A program made the position numbers and the translations under genes. Positions 48,373 through 58,294 of a stretch of 64,000 nucleotides of DNA are shown here, one piece after another; position 1 is the stretch's first letter, and each line of letters starts with the position of its first letter. The DNA is from Streptomyces sp. CB01580 (GTDB lineage: Bacteria > Actinomycetota > Actinomycetes > Streptomycetales > Streptomycetaceae): assembly GCF_001905795.1 (NCBI RefSeq), contig NZ_LIXJ01000018.1, forward strand, positions 62,001-126,000. Reading direction: 5' to 3'. The notes beneath the pieces are model-generated. The model was not told where the DNA came from. It did no database searches and was given only the letters and a program-made list of their open reading frames with translations.

Positions 48373-50334
48373 TCAGTCCTCGGACGAGCCGGAGGACGAC
48401 GGCAGCTGGTTCTGGATGAGATCCATGACCGAGGAGTCGGTGAGCGTCGTGACATCGCCCAGCTCTCGGTTCTCCGCGACATCCCGCAGCAGCCGCCTCA
48501 TGATCTTGCCGGAGCGGGTCTTCGGCAGCTCGGCGACCGGCAGGATCCGCTTGGGCTTGGCGATCGGGCCCAGCGTGGCGCCGACGTGGTTGCGCAGCTC
48601 CGCGACCAGCTCGTCGGACGCGGTGGCCGAACCGCGCAGTATCACGAACGCGACGATGGCCTGGCCGGTCGTCTCGTCGGCGGCGCCGACGACGGCGGCC
48701 TCCGCGACCGAGGGGTGCGACACGAGCGCCGACTCGACCTCGGTGGTCGAGATGTTGTGACCGGACACGAGCATCACGTCGTCGACCCGGCCGAGCAGCC
48801 AGATGTCGCCGTCCTCGTCCTTCTTGGCGCCGTCACCGGCGAAGTACTTGCCCTCGAACCGCGACCAGTAGGTGTCGATGAAGCGCTGGTCGTCGCCCCA
48901 GATGGTGCGGAGCATCGACGGCCACGGCTCCGTGAGGACGAGATAGCCGCCCCCACCGTTCGGCACCTCGTTGGCCTCGTCGTCGACCACTGTGGCGCTG
49001 ATGCCGGGCAGGGCGCGCTGGGCGCTTCCCGGCTTGGTCGTCGTGACGCCGGGCAGCGGCGCGATCATCATCGCGCCCGTCTCCGTCTGCCACCAGGTGT
49101 CCACGATCGGGCACTTGTCGGCGCCGATGTGCTTGCGGTACCACATCCACGCCTCGGGGTTGATCGGCTCACCGACCGACCCCAGAACCCGAAGGCTGCT
49201 CAGGTCGAACTTGGCGGGGATGTCGTCTCCCCACTTCATGAACGTGCGGATCGCGGTCGGCGCGGTGTAGAGGATCGTGACGCCGTACTTCTGCACGATC
49301 TCCCAGAAGCGGCCCTGGTGCGGGCTGTCGGGCGTGCCCTCGTACATGACCTGCGTCGCGCCGTTGGCCAGCGGGCCGTAGACGATGTACGAGTGTCCGG
49401 TCACCCAGCCGATGTCGGCGGTGCACCAGAAGACGTCGGTCTCCGGCTTGAGGTCGAAGACCGCGTGGTGCGTGTACGCGGCCTGCGTGAGGTAGCCGCC
49501 GGAGGTGTGCAGGATGCCCTTCGGCTTACCCGTCGTGCCGGAGGTGTACAGGATGAAGAGCGGCTGCTCCGCCTCGAACGCCTCGGGGGTGTGCTCGGCG
49601 GACTGCCGGCCGGTGATCTCGTGCCACCAGACGTCACGGCCCTCGGTCCACGCGGTGTCCTGGCCGGTGCGCCGGACCACGAGGACGTGCTCGACGCCGT
49701 CGATGCGGGAGACGGCCTCGTCCACGGCCGGCTTGAGCGCGGACGGCTTGCCCCGGCGGTAGCCGCCGTCGGAGGTGATGACGACCTTGGCGTCCGCGTC
49801 CTGGATGCGGGCGGCGATGGCGTCGGCCGAGAAGCCGCCGAACACCACCGAATGCGCGGCGCCGATGCGGGCGCAGGCCAGCATGGCGATGGCGGCCTCG
49901 GGGATCATCGGGAGGTAGACGGCGACCCGGTCGCCCTTGCCGACACCGAGCTCGGTGAGGGCGTTCGCGGCGCGGGAGACCTCGTCCTTCAGGTCGGCGT
50001 ACGTGATGGCACGGCTGTCGCCTGGCTCGCCCTCGAAGTGGATGGCGACCCGGTCGCCGTGACCGGCCTCGACGTGACGGTCCACGCAGTTGTACGCGAC
50101 GTTGAGCTTGCCGTCCGCGAACCACTTGGCGAAGGGCGGGTTGCTCCAGTCGAGCGTCTCGGTCGGCTCCGTTGCCCAGGTCAGACGGCGGGCCTGCTCG
50201 GCCCAGAAGCCCAGCCGGTCAGCCTCGGCCTGCTCGTAAGCTTCCGCTGTGACGTTGGCGTTCGCGGCCAGATCGGCAGGCGGCGCGAATCGGCGCTCCT
50301 CACGAAGCAGATTGGCCAGGCTGTCATTGCTCAC
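48373..50334 (-). CDS. acs: Acetyl-CoA synthetase
   Basis: The 653-residue enzyme activates acetate to acetyl-CoA. Motifs: ILYTSGTTGKPKGILHTSGG (the P-loop), WCTADIGWVTGHSYIVYGPL, WWQTETGAMMIAPLPG, and the C-terminal LPKTRSGKIMRRLLR with the Lys that is acetylated to switch the enzyme off. The GTG at 50334 (V-S-N-D-S-L-A-N-L-L) follows GGGAGA and gives the standard length; the frame upstream is open for 16 more codons. A DasR-like site lies upstream at 50419-50434 and a T-tract terminator downstream. Confidence 0.95.
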   Translation of the reverse strand: MSNDSLANLLREERRFAPPADLAANANVTAEAYEQAEADRLGFWAEQARRLTWATEPTETLDWSNPPFAKWFADGKLNVAYNCVDRHVEAGHGDRVAIHFEGEPGDSRAITYADLKDEVSRAANALTELGVGKGDRVAVYLPMIPEAAIAMLACARIGAAHSVVFGGFSADAIAARIQDADAKVVITSDGGYRRGKPSALKPAVDEAVSRIDGVEHVLVVRRTGQDTAWTEGRDVWWHEITGRQSAEHTPEAFEAEQPLFILYTSGTTGKPKGILHTSGGYLTQAAYTHHAVFDLKPETDVFWCTADIGWVTGHSYIVYGPLANGATQVMYEGTPDSPHQGRFWEIVQKYGVTILYTAPTAIRTFMKWGDDIPAKFDLSSLRVLGSVGEPINPEAWMWYRKHIGADKCPIVDTWWQTETGAMMIAPLPGVTTTKPGSAQRALPGISATVVDDEANEVPNGGGGYLVLTEPWPSMLRTIWGDDQRFIDTYWSRFEGKYFAGDGAKKDEDGDIWLLGRVDDVMLVSGHNISTTEVESALVSHPSVAEAAVVGAADETTGQAIVAFVILRGSATASDELVAELRNHVGATLGPIAKPKRILPVAELPKTRSGKIMRRLLRDVAENRELGDVTTLTDSSVMDLIQNQLPSSSGSSED

Positions 50335-50843
50335 GACATCTCCCATTCCCAGGGTGTCCGTTGTGTCCCGTGCATAGCTCATCAGGCCGGAGGGCCGGGT
50401 GACAAGGGTCTGCCGAGAATTGGTTTAGACCTGTGTTTCGGTGTATGGGACCATGGCCCCGCTCTTCCATGCTGCGCGGCACCGTGCGACGCGGCGCGCA
50501 GTGACACGACGCGGTGCGACGTGATGCGCTCCAGGTGGCGGCGGGAAAGCGGGGGCATGAGGTCTCACGGAAGTTCCTACGGACCCGGGGTGTATCCGGT
50601 TCAGCATTCGTCCGTTTTCGTCACGGAGCCGGTGCCCTCGGGCGGCCGAAGGGCTGCCGGCCGAGGGCACAGGGACGGGGCATCCGAAGGGGCCAGGCAT
50701 CCGAGGGAACCGGGCGTCGGAGCGCATCGGGGCACATTCGGCGTCCGAGCGGACTGAGCATTCGAGGGCACCGGGCGGTTCGTGGTGTTCCACGTGCCCG
50801 TGGTGTCCGCAGGCTCGGGTTTCCCGGGGGCGAGCGGCCGGAT
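50335..50843. other. Region upstream of acs with hairpin and short repeats
   Basis: No gene is seen in these 509 bases between acs and the SulP-carbonic anhydrase gene, both leftward. It contains the dre-like element at 50419-50434. An inverted repeat (gtgccctcgg at 50632-50641, ccgagggcac at 50661-50670) may act as terminator for the anhydrase gene. From 50690 to 50780 a loose repeat of gcatccgagggaaccgggc type is seen. Confidence 0.45.
50419..50434. promoter_or_regulatory. DasR-like (dre) operator upstream of acs
   Basis: The bases attggtttagacctgt resemble the DasR-responsive element (consensus ACTGGTCTAGACCACT): the core TGGTTTAGACC differs at one central base. It lies 85 bases upstream of the acs start. 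DasR is the GlcNAc-responsive GntR regulator of Streptomyces; control of acs genes by DasR has been reported in a related actinomycete, as I recall. One site by eye is suggestive only. Confidence 0.45.
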
Positions 50844-53800
50844 TCAGACGCCGGTGCGTTCCAGACCGTCCGGGTCGGAAGGGGCGCCCGGTCTCCCCGG
50901 TGCACCCGGTCTCGACAGTGTTCCGGCGGTTCCCGGTGTTCCGGACGGGTCCTGGGTTCTCGCGGCTCCTGGTCTCCCCGGCGAAATCCCGGGGGCGGCG
51001 CAGACATCGCCGGGGCCCACCTGGTCGAAGACCTCGTCAAGTGCGATGCCGACGCTCGCGGGCCCGGTCAGCAGATACGCCTGAGCCTCGCCCACGTGGA
51101 AGTACATCCCGTGCAGTTGAAGGGTGCCCTCGGACAGTCGTCGTGCCACAGATTCATGGGCCCGCAGATGTTCCAACTGCTGCACTACATTGGTGAGGCA
51201 GAGCTGTTCCACCGCGTCCGTGGGCAGACGGCCGGAGATCCGGGCCCAGGGATGATGCCGTGACGCCATCCGCTTCAGACTCGGCAGTCCGTGTCTCAGC
51301 CAGCGCCACAGGGACGTCTGCGGAGTGTCCGGGGTCCGTGTGCCGTCGAGCAGTGCCTGCATCGCACCGCACCCGGAGTGCCCGCAAACGGTGATGGAAT
51401 CCACCCCCAGCACATCCACCGCGTATTCGATGGCGGCGCCCACCGAATCGTCCCCGGACTCGGTGTTCGGCGGCGGCACCAGATTGCCGATATTCCGGAC
51501 GGTGAACAGATCGCCCGGCCCGCTTGCCGTGATCATGCTGGTGACGAGACGGGAATCGGCACAGGTGATGAAGAGCTGGGAGGGACGCTGTCCCTCCCGG
51601 GCCAACCGGGCCAGTTCCTCGCGCACCAACGGGGCGGTGTGGCGCTGGAACGTGCTCAGGCCGCTCACCAGGCGGTTTCCGCCCGTCTGACGCCGGTCGG
51701 CGGTCGATGCGCCCACCGGGGCAAGGGCGCTGTCGCCTCCAGTGACGGAGCGAGCGGCGGCAGGGCAGGCGGGAGCAGGGCCAGGGTCGGTGGCAAGGGG
51801 GCAAGCACCGGTCGGATCGTCGGAGCCACAGTTGTGGCCAGTGCCTTGGCCGGGCCTCTGAGCGGGGTCGAGGCCATGGTCGTGCCCGAGGCCTGGACCG
51901 CGATCGCGGATGGCGCTCGCAGCGATGCCGGATCTGTGGCCGTGGCCCGTGCCGGGAAGGTCATCGGGAGTGGCGTCAGAGCTGGGAGGGGCGCCGTCGG
52001 CGGTGCCTCGATGGGGAGAGGCGAAGGCATCGGGTCCGGGGACCGGCGCGGTGGTGCCGCACGTGCGGAAGGCGCGCTTCGCGCCGGAGTCCGGGGCAGT
52101 GGCAATGTGCGGTTCGGGGACATCGCAGGACGGCGTGCCACCGCCCTCGGGAAGACCGTGCGTCTGCTCGGACCGATCGCGACAGTGATGGTTGCGCCAT
52201 GGTGTCCAGAGGCTGCAACAAGAATGCGCGGCCGAGGCAGTCTCCACGATCCGGCTCCCGGACCTGCCGGTGAAGACGACCCGGCCGCCGTGGGCCCTCT
52301 GGGCGATGCTCCAGTCCTGGATCGTCTCGTATGCCGCGTGGTCCATGAAGAAACCGTCCAGTTCGACGACCACATCTCCGTCCTGCGGCAGCCGCCCGAA
52401 CGTCCGGCTGAGCCTGGGGACCGCGAGGAACGTCAACTGGCCCCGTACGACGACCAGATGCCGCCCATCCTGATCGGTGACGGTGATTCTGGTACGGGCC
52501 AGCCGGTGGAGGGCGACGACCACTGCCACCGCGATGCCGATCGCCACGCCCTTGAGAACGCCGAAAAGGATCACGCCGGTGATCGTCGCGCCGTACACCA
52601 GGAATTCCCGGTGCTTATGGACATTGCGGATGTGGGCGAAACTCACCATCTGGATGCCGACCATCATGACCAGCGCGGCGAGCGCGGCCAACGGGATCAG
52701 CTCCAGGACGGTGACCAGGAGCCCGGTGGCAAGAACCACCCAGATGCCGTGCAGCACGGTGGAGGCGCGGCTGGTGGCCCCGGCCCGTACGTTCGCCGAA
52801 CTGCGCACCGCGCCCCCGGACACCGCAAGTCCGCCCACCAGCCCGGACAGGGTGTTGGCGATGCCTTGCGCACGCAGTTCGCGGTCGAGGTCGGAGCGCC
52901 CGACCGGCGGGCCGGGCGGGTCAGACGAGGCGGGCTCGGAGGGGGCGGCGGGAGGGGTGCAGACGGCTGCCGTGACTGAATCGCCGGGCGAGAAAGGCAG
53001 GTTGGGCACTGTTGCCATAGCCGACACGGGCGGCGGCGAGGATGCGTCCCTGCTCCGGTCGGCGGCTCGTCCGCCGAAGCGGTCGGCCGTCAGCTTGTCC
53101 ACGGCGACTGCCGCAAGCAGCGATTCCAGACTGGCCACCAGCATCACGGTGAACACTGCGGTGGCGAGAGCGAGCACCGGACCGTGGGGCAGTTCCGGTA
53201 GGGCGTGCGAGCGCCAGGACGGCAGATCGACGCGGGCGATTCCGGGCGTCGCGACCCCGGCCACCACCGTCGCGGTCACCACCGCGGCGAGGGCTGCCGG
53301 CACCCGTCGTACTGTCCGGCCGAGTCGGCCCGGAGTCCGCGGCCACAGAACCAGGACGGTGATGGTCAGCATTCCGATGAGCGGCGCCGACGGACTCACC
53401 CGCCCCAACTGGTCCGGCAGGGCAATGATGTTGGATACCGCGGAACTCTGAGGTGAGCCGCCGAGCACGATGTGCAGCTGAGCGAGCGCGATGGCCACGC
53501 CGATGCCGGCGAGCGTGCCGTGAACGATGGCGGGGCTGACCGCGAGGGCGCTGCGTGCTGCCCGCAGCGATCCCAGCACGATCTGGAGCAGTCCGGCACC
53601 GATCGTGATCGCGCAGGTGGTGCGCCAGCCGTAGATCTGGATCAACTCGGCTGTGACCACGGTCAGTCCGGCGGATGGGCCGCTGACCTGAAGTGGGGTG
53701 CCGCCGAGCAGCCCGGCGACGATACCGCCGATCGCGGCGGAGATCAGTCCGGCCGTCAGTGGGGCGTCCATGGCGACGGCCAGCCCGAGCGACATGGGGA

Positions 53801-53972
53801 CTGCTAGAAGAAAGACAGTGATGGACGCGGAGAGATCGGCGCCCGAGATACGGAGTCGTGGACCGCCCGGTGGTGACGACGGCGGGCTGTGTGGTCGCTT
53901 GACCCCCGATGAGCGGGATGGACGCGAACTGCGGGACGCGCGGTCATGACGTGTGGGTACGCAAGCGGACAT
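50844..53972 (-). CDS. SulP anion transporter fused to beta-carbonic anhydrase
   Basis: The 1042-residue product joins three parts. Residues about 45-480 are a SulP transporter with LSASITVFLLAVPMSLGLAVA and VSGPSAGLTVVTAELI; one loop holds a Pro/Ser-rich insert. Residues about 490-580 are a STAS domain. A His/Gly/Pro-rich linker of about 190 residues follows. The C-terminal domain (about 770-990) is a beta-carbonic anhydrase with zinc ligands in FITCADSRL and VCGHSGCGAM. Such fusions are thought to take up bicarbonate or sulfate and interconvert CO2 and bicarbonate at the membrane. The ATG at 53972 has GGAGGAGAC eight bases upstream. Confidence 0.9.
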   Translation of the reverse strand: MSACVPTRHDRASRSSRPSRSSGVKRPHSPPSSPPGGPRLRISGADLSASITVFLLAVPMSLGLAVAMDAPLTAGLISAAIGGIVAGLLGGTPLQVSGPSAGLTVVTAELIQIYGWRTTCAITIGAGLLQIVLGSLRAARSALAVSPAIVHGTLAGIGVAIALAQLHIVLGGSPQSSAVSNIIALPDQLGRVSPSAPLIGMLTITVLVLWPRTPGRLGRTVRRVPAALAAVVTATVVAGVATPGIARVDLPSWRSHALPELPHGPVLALATAVFTVMLVASLESLLAAVAVDKLTADRFGGRAADRSRDASSPPPVSAMATVPNLPFSPGDSVTAAVCTPPAAPSEPASSDPPGPPVGRSDLDRELRAQGIANTLSGLVGGLAVSGGAVRSSANVRAGATSRASTVLHGIWVVLATGLLVTVLELIPLAALAALVMMVGIQMVSFAHIRNVHKHREFLVYGATITGVILFGVLKGVAIGIAVAVVVALHRLARTRITVTDQDGRHLVVVRGQLTFLAVPRLSRTFGRLPQDGDVVVELDGFFMDHAAYETIQDWSIAQRAHGGRVVFTGRSGSRIVETASAAHSCCSLWTPWRNHHCRDRSEQTHGLPEGGGTPSCDVPEPHIATAPDSGAKRAFRTCGTTAPVPGPDAFASPHRGTADGAPPSSDATPDDLPGTGHGHRSGIAASAIRDRGPGLGHDHGLDPAQRPGQGTGHNCGSDDPTGACPLATDPGPAPACPAAARSVTGGDSALAPVGASTADRRQTGGNRLVSGLSTFQRHTAPLVREELARLAREGQRPSQLFITCADSRLVTSMITASGPGDLFTVRNIGNLVPPPNTESGDDSVGAAIEYAVDVLGVDSITVCGHSGCGAMQALLDGTRTPDTPQTSLWRWLRHGLPSLKRMASRHHPWARISGRLPTDAVEQLCLTNVVQQLEHLRAHESVARRLSEGTLQLHGMYFHVGEAQAYLLTGPASVGIALDEVFDQVGPGDVCAAPGISPGRPGAARTQDPSGTPGTAGTLSRPGAPGRPGAPSDPDGLERTGV

Positions 53973-54297
53973 GTTTCCGTCTCCTCCGGACAGCGTGGGC
54001 GCGAAACATGGGGGAAAGCGGCCGGGAAGCAGGGCGCTTGGCGGCGACATTTCCCAACTCTTGGTAAATAGATCGTAATGGAGAGTAAAGACTTGCGTCC
54101 ATGCTTGGGGTCAAATGACCTATTCATTCATCCATTCCGGTGAATAAGCATTTTTTGCATGGCCCACCGCTCGGCTGTTGCTGCTAGTGCATGCAGCACA
54201 GATCGCTCTATATGGGTACATTCAGTGCAAATTTACTGCGAGGGGGACGCTGGGCGGATGCCGGCTGCCATGGAGCGCATGTGCGGCGCCAAAGGGG

Positions 54298-55428
54298 GTG
54301 GCGCTGAGAAGGGCGGCGTCGAGAAGGGTGGTGCTACGAAGGGGGAGCCGCGAAGAGGGGGCCGCGACGAGACGGGCCGCCGGATGGGGTGGTCTGTGCG
54401 CTGCAGTTGTCGCGCTGGCGGGGGTGACCGGCTGCTCGTCCGAACCAGGCGCGCCGGCCGGAGCCGCCGGGCCCGGCGCCGTGAAGCCGGAAGCACAAGC
54501 GAAGAAGACGGTGGCGAAGAAGGTTCCGGGGTACGCGCCCAAGAGTGTGTTGCGGCTCATCGGCGACGGCTCCACCGCCTTCACCGACAGTCGGCCGAAT
54601 CAACCGGTGGCACAGTGCCTGGCGTCCCGTCAGAAGCCGTCGCAGTTCGTGGTGTTCTCCTGGGACGGTGCGGGGGAGGGCAGCCAGAAGCTGTTCTCGC
54701 GTTCCGCGAGGTGGGCAGGAAGTACCCGGCCAGCATGACCTACTTCCTCAGCGGCGTGTGCATGTTGCCGGAAGGGAAGCGGGAACTCTACGACCCGCCG
54801 AAGCACGGCATCGGCAGCTCGGGCATCGGCTTCAACGACACCGACGGCATCCGGAACACCCTCGCTCAGCTACGAGGTGCCTGGGAGGAGGGCAACGAGA
54901 TCGGCAGCCACTTCAATGGGCACTTCTGCGGTCCGGAAGGCGGCGTCGGCACCTGGACTACAACTTCATGTTCAACCAGTCCGGCACGACCCAGGGAGAT
55001 CCGTCCTGGCGCGAACGCTGGGGGAATCGGATGCGCGACGGCCTGCTCGAGGCGTTCGACCGTGCCTACGACGGAAACGTGCTCCGCTGATCAACGGCAA
55101 TCACTTCGAGTCCTGGAACGGCGGTACGTACATGCGAGCCGTCGTGCAGACCATCGCGAAAGTCTGCACGAGGAAAGGTGTCCGGTGCGTTTCCTTCCAG
55201 CAACTGGCCGACTGGCTGGACGCGCGGGATCCGGCGATGCCGGCGAAACTCGCCACGCTCGATGTGGGCCAGGCCCCGGCCGAGGGCTGGGCGGAATTCC
55301 TCGGAGGCACCGGGCGATCGAGGCTGGAGGCAGGAACGAATGCGCATGTCGGCAGGGCGCCGGGGGCCGACGAACGGGGCGGCGAGGACAGCGTGCATGG
55401 GAGCGGACACCGGCTCGTCGAGCGTTGA
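54298..55428 (+). pseudogene. Decayed lipoprotein of polysaccharide deacetylase type
   Basis: A reading frame is broken at several places. Frame one has a lipoprotein signal (ALAGVTGCSS) and a QKPSQFVVFSWDGAGEGSQKLFS stretch; near 54702 a one-base loss shifts to the frame of REVGRKYPASMTYFLSG and HFNGHFCGPEGGVGTW. At about 54955 the text jumps straight to LDYNFMFNQSGTTQGD in another frame; intact relatives, as I remember them, have over 100 residues between. A further shift near 55085 leads to LINGNHFESWNGGTYMRAVV and GVRCVSFQQLADWLD. So it has at least three frameshifts and an internal deletion. It cannot make the enzyme. The start region is uncertain. Confidence 0.8.
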
Positions 55429-55617
55429 TGATGACGAGGCGGCTGCGCGGGGTGGCGGCTGCGTACGAGTATCGGCCGCACACCCGAGCCCGCGGCCGAT
55501 GTCCGAGACCTCGCCGTGCCGACCTGGCGCAATCCACCCGAGTGGCGTCCCGAGTATGGCGAGTCGTCCCCCGCAAGCACATTTTCACGGTCCCGTCCGC
55601 AGCCGGACGGGACCCGA

Positions 55618-56613
55618 TCAGACGGGCTGCGCGGCATCATCCCGTGCGAACCGCTCGTCGAGCACGAAAGAGGGGTCGACCTGGGCAGCCAGGTCGGCGC
55701 CTGTCTTCTCGTTGCCCCAACTCTCGGCGTTCTTCAAATGGAAGTGCACCATCTGGCGGGTATAGCGCTCCCAGTCGCGTTGCCCGTACGAGTCGTCGGC
55801 GGCGTTCTGCAGAGCCTGCAGAGCCATCCGGTTTTCCGCCTCCAACTGCTCGAAACGGTCCGGCCGGCCCTTCTCCATCGCCCGGACCCAGTCGGAGTGC
55901 CCGACGGTGATCAGCAGGTCGTCGCCGACCTCGGAGCGGAGGTACTCCAGATCGTCCTTGCCCTGGACCTTGTTGCCGACGACCCTCAGCGCGACCCCGA
56001 AGTCCCGTGCGTACTCCTTGTACTGGCGGTAGACCGAGACACCCTTCCGGGTCGGTTCGGCGACCAGGAACGTCATGTCGAAGCGAGTGAACATCCCGGA
56101 GGCGAACGAGTCGGATCCCGCCGTCATGTCGACGACGACGTAGTCGTCGGGGCCGTCGACGAGATGGTTGAGGCAGAGTTCCACCGCGCCGACCTTCGAG
56201 TGGTAGCAGGCCACTCCCAGATCCGACTCGGTGAACGGCCCCGTGGCCATCAGCCGGATCTCCCCGTCGTCGAGCCGGACCGTGCGGGCGCACGCCTCGT
56301 AGATCGGGTTGTTCTCGCGGACCCGCAGCAATCGTGAACCCTCGCCCGGCGGGGTCGTCTTGATCATCGTCCCGGCGGAGGCGATACGCGGATTGCTGCC
56401 GCGCAAGTACTCCTTGATCAGGGGCAGATGGGCTCCCATGGCCGGAAGTGCCGCGGCCTCCTGATCGTCGAGCCCGAGAGCGGCCCCGAGGTGTTGGTTG
56501 ATGTCGGCGTCCACTGCGACGACATGGGCTTCATTGGCTGCGAGGTGGCGAATGAAGAGCGAGGACAGCGTGGTTTTGCCGCTGCCGCCCTTGCCTACGA
56601 AAGCGATCTTCAT
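55618..56613 (-). CDS. CooC/MinD-like P-loop ATPase
   Basis: The 331-residue product opens with the deviant P-loop KIAFVGKGGSGKTTLSSLF, then VVAVDADINQHLGAALG and YVVVDMTAGSDSFASGMF, as in CooC-type nickel-insertion ATPases of the MinD/ParA class. There are no carbon monoxide dehydrogenase genes nearby, so the cargo is unknown. The ATG at 56613 is chosen; a GTG two codons upstream is also possible. It is divergent from the Fic-like gene over about 100 bases. Confidence 0.82.
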   Translation of the reverse strand: MKIAFVGKGGSGKTTLSSLFIRHLAANEAHVVAVDADINQHLGAALGLDDQEAAALPAMGAHLPLIKEYLRGSNPRIASAGTMIKTTPPGEGSRLLRVRENNPIYEACARTVRLDDGEIRLMATGPFTESDLGVACYHSKVGAVELCLNHLVDGPDDYVVVDMTAGSDSFASGMFTRFDMTFLVAEPTRKGVSVYRQYKEYARDFGVALRVVGNKVQGKDDLEYLRSEVGDDLLITVGHSDWVRAMEKGRPDRFEQLEAENRMALQALQNAADDSYGQRDWERYTRQMVHFHLKNAESWGNEKTGADLAAQVDPSFVLDERFARDDAAQPV

Positions 56614-56715
56614 GTTCACCTAGGGTAGTGCCATGACAGCGGTCCGCTGTCACTCCTCGTGAAGAAGCCCACTCCCGGGTGTTATCGGTGTGGTTGGCGC
56701 GTAGCCTCGTTACTT

Positions 56716-57540
56716 ATGAGTACGACTGCCCCCGATCCGCTCGCCGCTCTGAGTGCCCTGCCGGGAGTCGCCGAGGCGGTGGACTCCGTACGCAAGTCCG
56801 TGGACCGGGTCTACGGCCACCGCATCATGAGGCGCCGCAGCAACGAGGTCACCGCCGAAGCGGCGCTGCGTGGCGCCCGCGGCTCGGCCGTGCTGTCCGG
56901 TGCCGACTGGAATCTGGAGGAGGTGCGCCGACGCAGCGACTTCAGCGGTGACGACGAGGCGCGTGTTGTCGGAGCGGCCCTTCGGCTCACTGCCGAAGCG
57001 GGCCAACTGCTTTCCATCTGGCGGCAGTCGCCATTGCGGGTGCTGGCGCGGTTGCATCTGGTCGCGGCCGGACGGGCGGAGCCCGAGGACGCAGTCGGCC
57101 GACCGCGGCTCGCAGGCGAACGCGTCGACGAACCGCTGATCGAAGCGCCGCTGCCCGATGCCGACGAGGTGGCCGGGCGACTGGACGGGCTTTCCGCATT
57201 GATCCTTTCGGGGACTGCCGCGCCCGCGCTGGTGACGGCGGCGGTTGTGCACGGTGAACTTCTGGCCCTGCGTCCCTTCTGCTCGTACAACGGTCTCGTC
57301 GCCAGGACCGCTGAGCGGATCGTCCTGATCGGGAGCGGGCTTGACCCCAAGTCGATCTGCCCCGCCGAGGTGGGGTACGCCGAGCAGGGACGAGCGGCGT
57401 ACGTGGCGGCGCTCGAGGGGTACCTGTCGGGGACGCCGGCCGGAATGGCGACCTGGATCGCGCACTGCGGAAAAGCCGTGGAACTCGGCGTCAGAGAAAC
57501 GACGGCAGTCTGCGAGGCGCTGCAGCGCGGGGCCGCGTGA
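56716..57540 (+). CDS. Fic-like protein with a degenerate active site
   Basis: The 274-residue product resembles Fic/DOC proteins: ALRGARGSAVLSGADWNLEEV (like the N-terminal ligand segment) and a core AAVVHGELLALRPFCSYNGLVAR. In active Fic enzymes the motif is HPFxDGNGRxxR; here it is RPFCSYNGLVAR, lacking the catalytic His and the Asp and Gly-Asn-Gly phosphate loop. So AMP transfer is unlikely. It is helical throughout and cytosolic. I recall such Streptomyces genes annotated as oxidoreductase without support. The gene precedes a 754-base gap. Confidence 0.7.
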   Translation: MSTTAPDPLAALSALPGVAEAVDSVRKSVDRVYGHRIMRRRSNEVTAEAALRGARGSAVLSGADWNLEEVRRRSDFSGDDEARVVGAALRLTAEAGQLLSIWRQSPLRVLARLHLVAAGRAEPEDAVGRPRLAGERVDEPLIEAPLPDADEVAGRLDGLSALILSGTAAPALVTAAVVHGELLALRPFCSYNGLVARTAERIVLIGSGLDPKSICPAEVGYAEQGRAAYVAALEGYLSGTPAGMATWIAHCGKAVELGVRETTAVCEALQRGAA

Positions 57541-58294
57541 CCCGACGGCGGATCCGCGCGGCACGGTGACGGTTCCGAGGAGCCGGACCGGCGAACGAAC
57601 GCGCTGATACGGGGAGGGGCGGAGCATCGTCCCCGGGTCGGGTCACGGCGGGTGGTATCGCGGCCGTGGCGCCACCCCCGGGCGGGGCGTGCCGGTCGTC
57701 CGCGGGTGGGGAGCGGTTCGTCGGGCGAGGAGCGCGCCCGCTGCAAAAGGGTTGCGGCGGCACCGTCCTCGGTACCGCCGCTGGCATGTCTACCCAGTTA
57801 CCAAGCGTCCTCGATATATGCCCATCAGGTCGGCGCCCTTGCCCGATTCCTGGTGCGGCTGGCCCGTAATCGACGGGTCGACGTCGCGTGGGTACTCGGT
57901 TTTCATGCTCGGTCCGTGGGGCCTTCTGTGCGTTACAGGTAATCCTTTCGGATGTCCTTGGTCTCGCGGGCCGTTGAGTCCTTTGTACTCCAGAGCCGAG
58001 GTGAGCGGTAGTGGCGGCCACACTTCTTTACTTTTGGGTTCAATTACGGGCGAGTTGCGCATACCGGTCGGACCGGTGGATCGGGCCTGACTCGGTGCGT
58101 GAATCGGCGTGCGCGGGCGGCCGATTCGGCCGCCCGCGGGTTGCGAGGAACGGGAGGGCCGGGCGGCCGCCTGAGCGGGGTTGGTGAGGTGGCGCCGCCC
58201 GGCCCCGTGGTGTCCGGTCCCGAGGCGTTCGGTTGTTCTGTTGGCGGCGGTTCGCGAGGGACGTCGCGCCGACTGGCAGGCCCTCGCGCCGCTG
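57541..58294. other. 754-base gap, possible small RNA
   Basis: No protein gene is supported. The part from 57780 to 58075 has lower GC than its surroundings and many stop codons in every frame, which sets it apart from simple GC-rich filler. In S. coelicolor the corresponding interval, as I recall, holds the small RNA scr3559 (6S-like). I cannot define ends or strand here. A 12-bp hairpin closes the area at 58112-58138. Confidence 0.35.
58112..58138. terminator. 12-bp stem hairpin after the HAD gene
   Basis: Arms at 58112-58123 and 58127-58138 pair perfectly around ATT. It lies 157 bases downstream of the leftward HAD gene and at the right end of the possible small-RNA region, so it may end either transcript. 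Confidence 0.55.

Noticed and set aside
48319..50757. Open frame of 812 codons on the plus strand
   Set aside because: Antisense shadow of acs; no ribosome site and biased composition.
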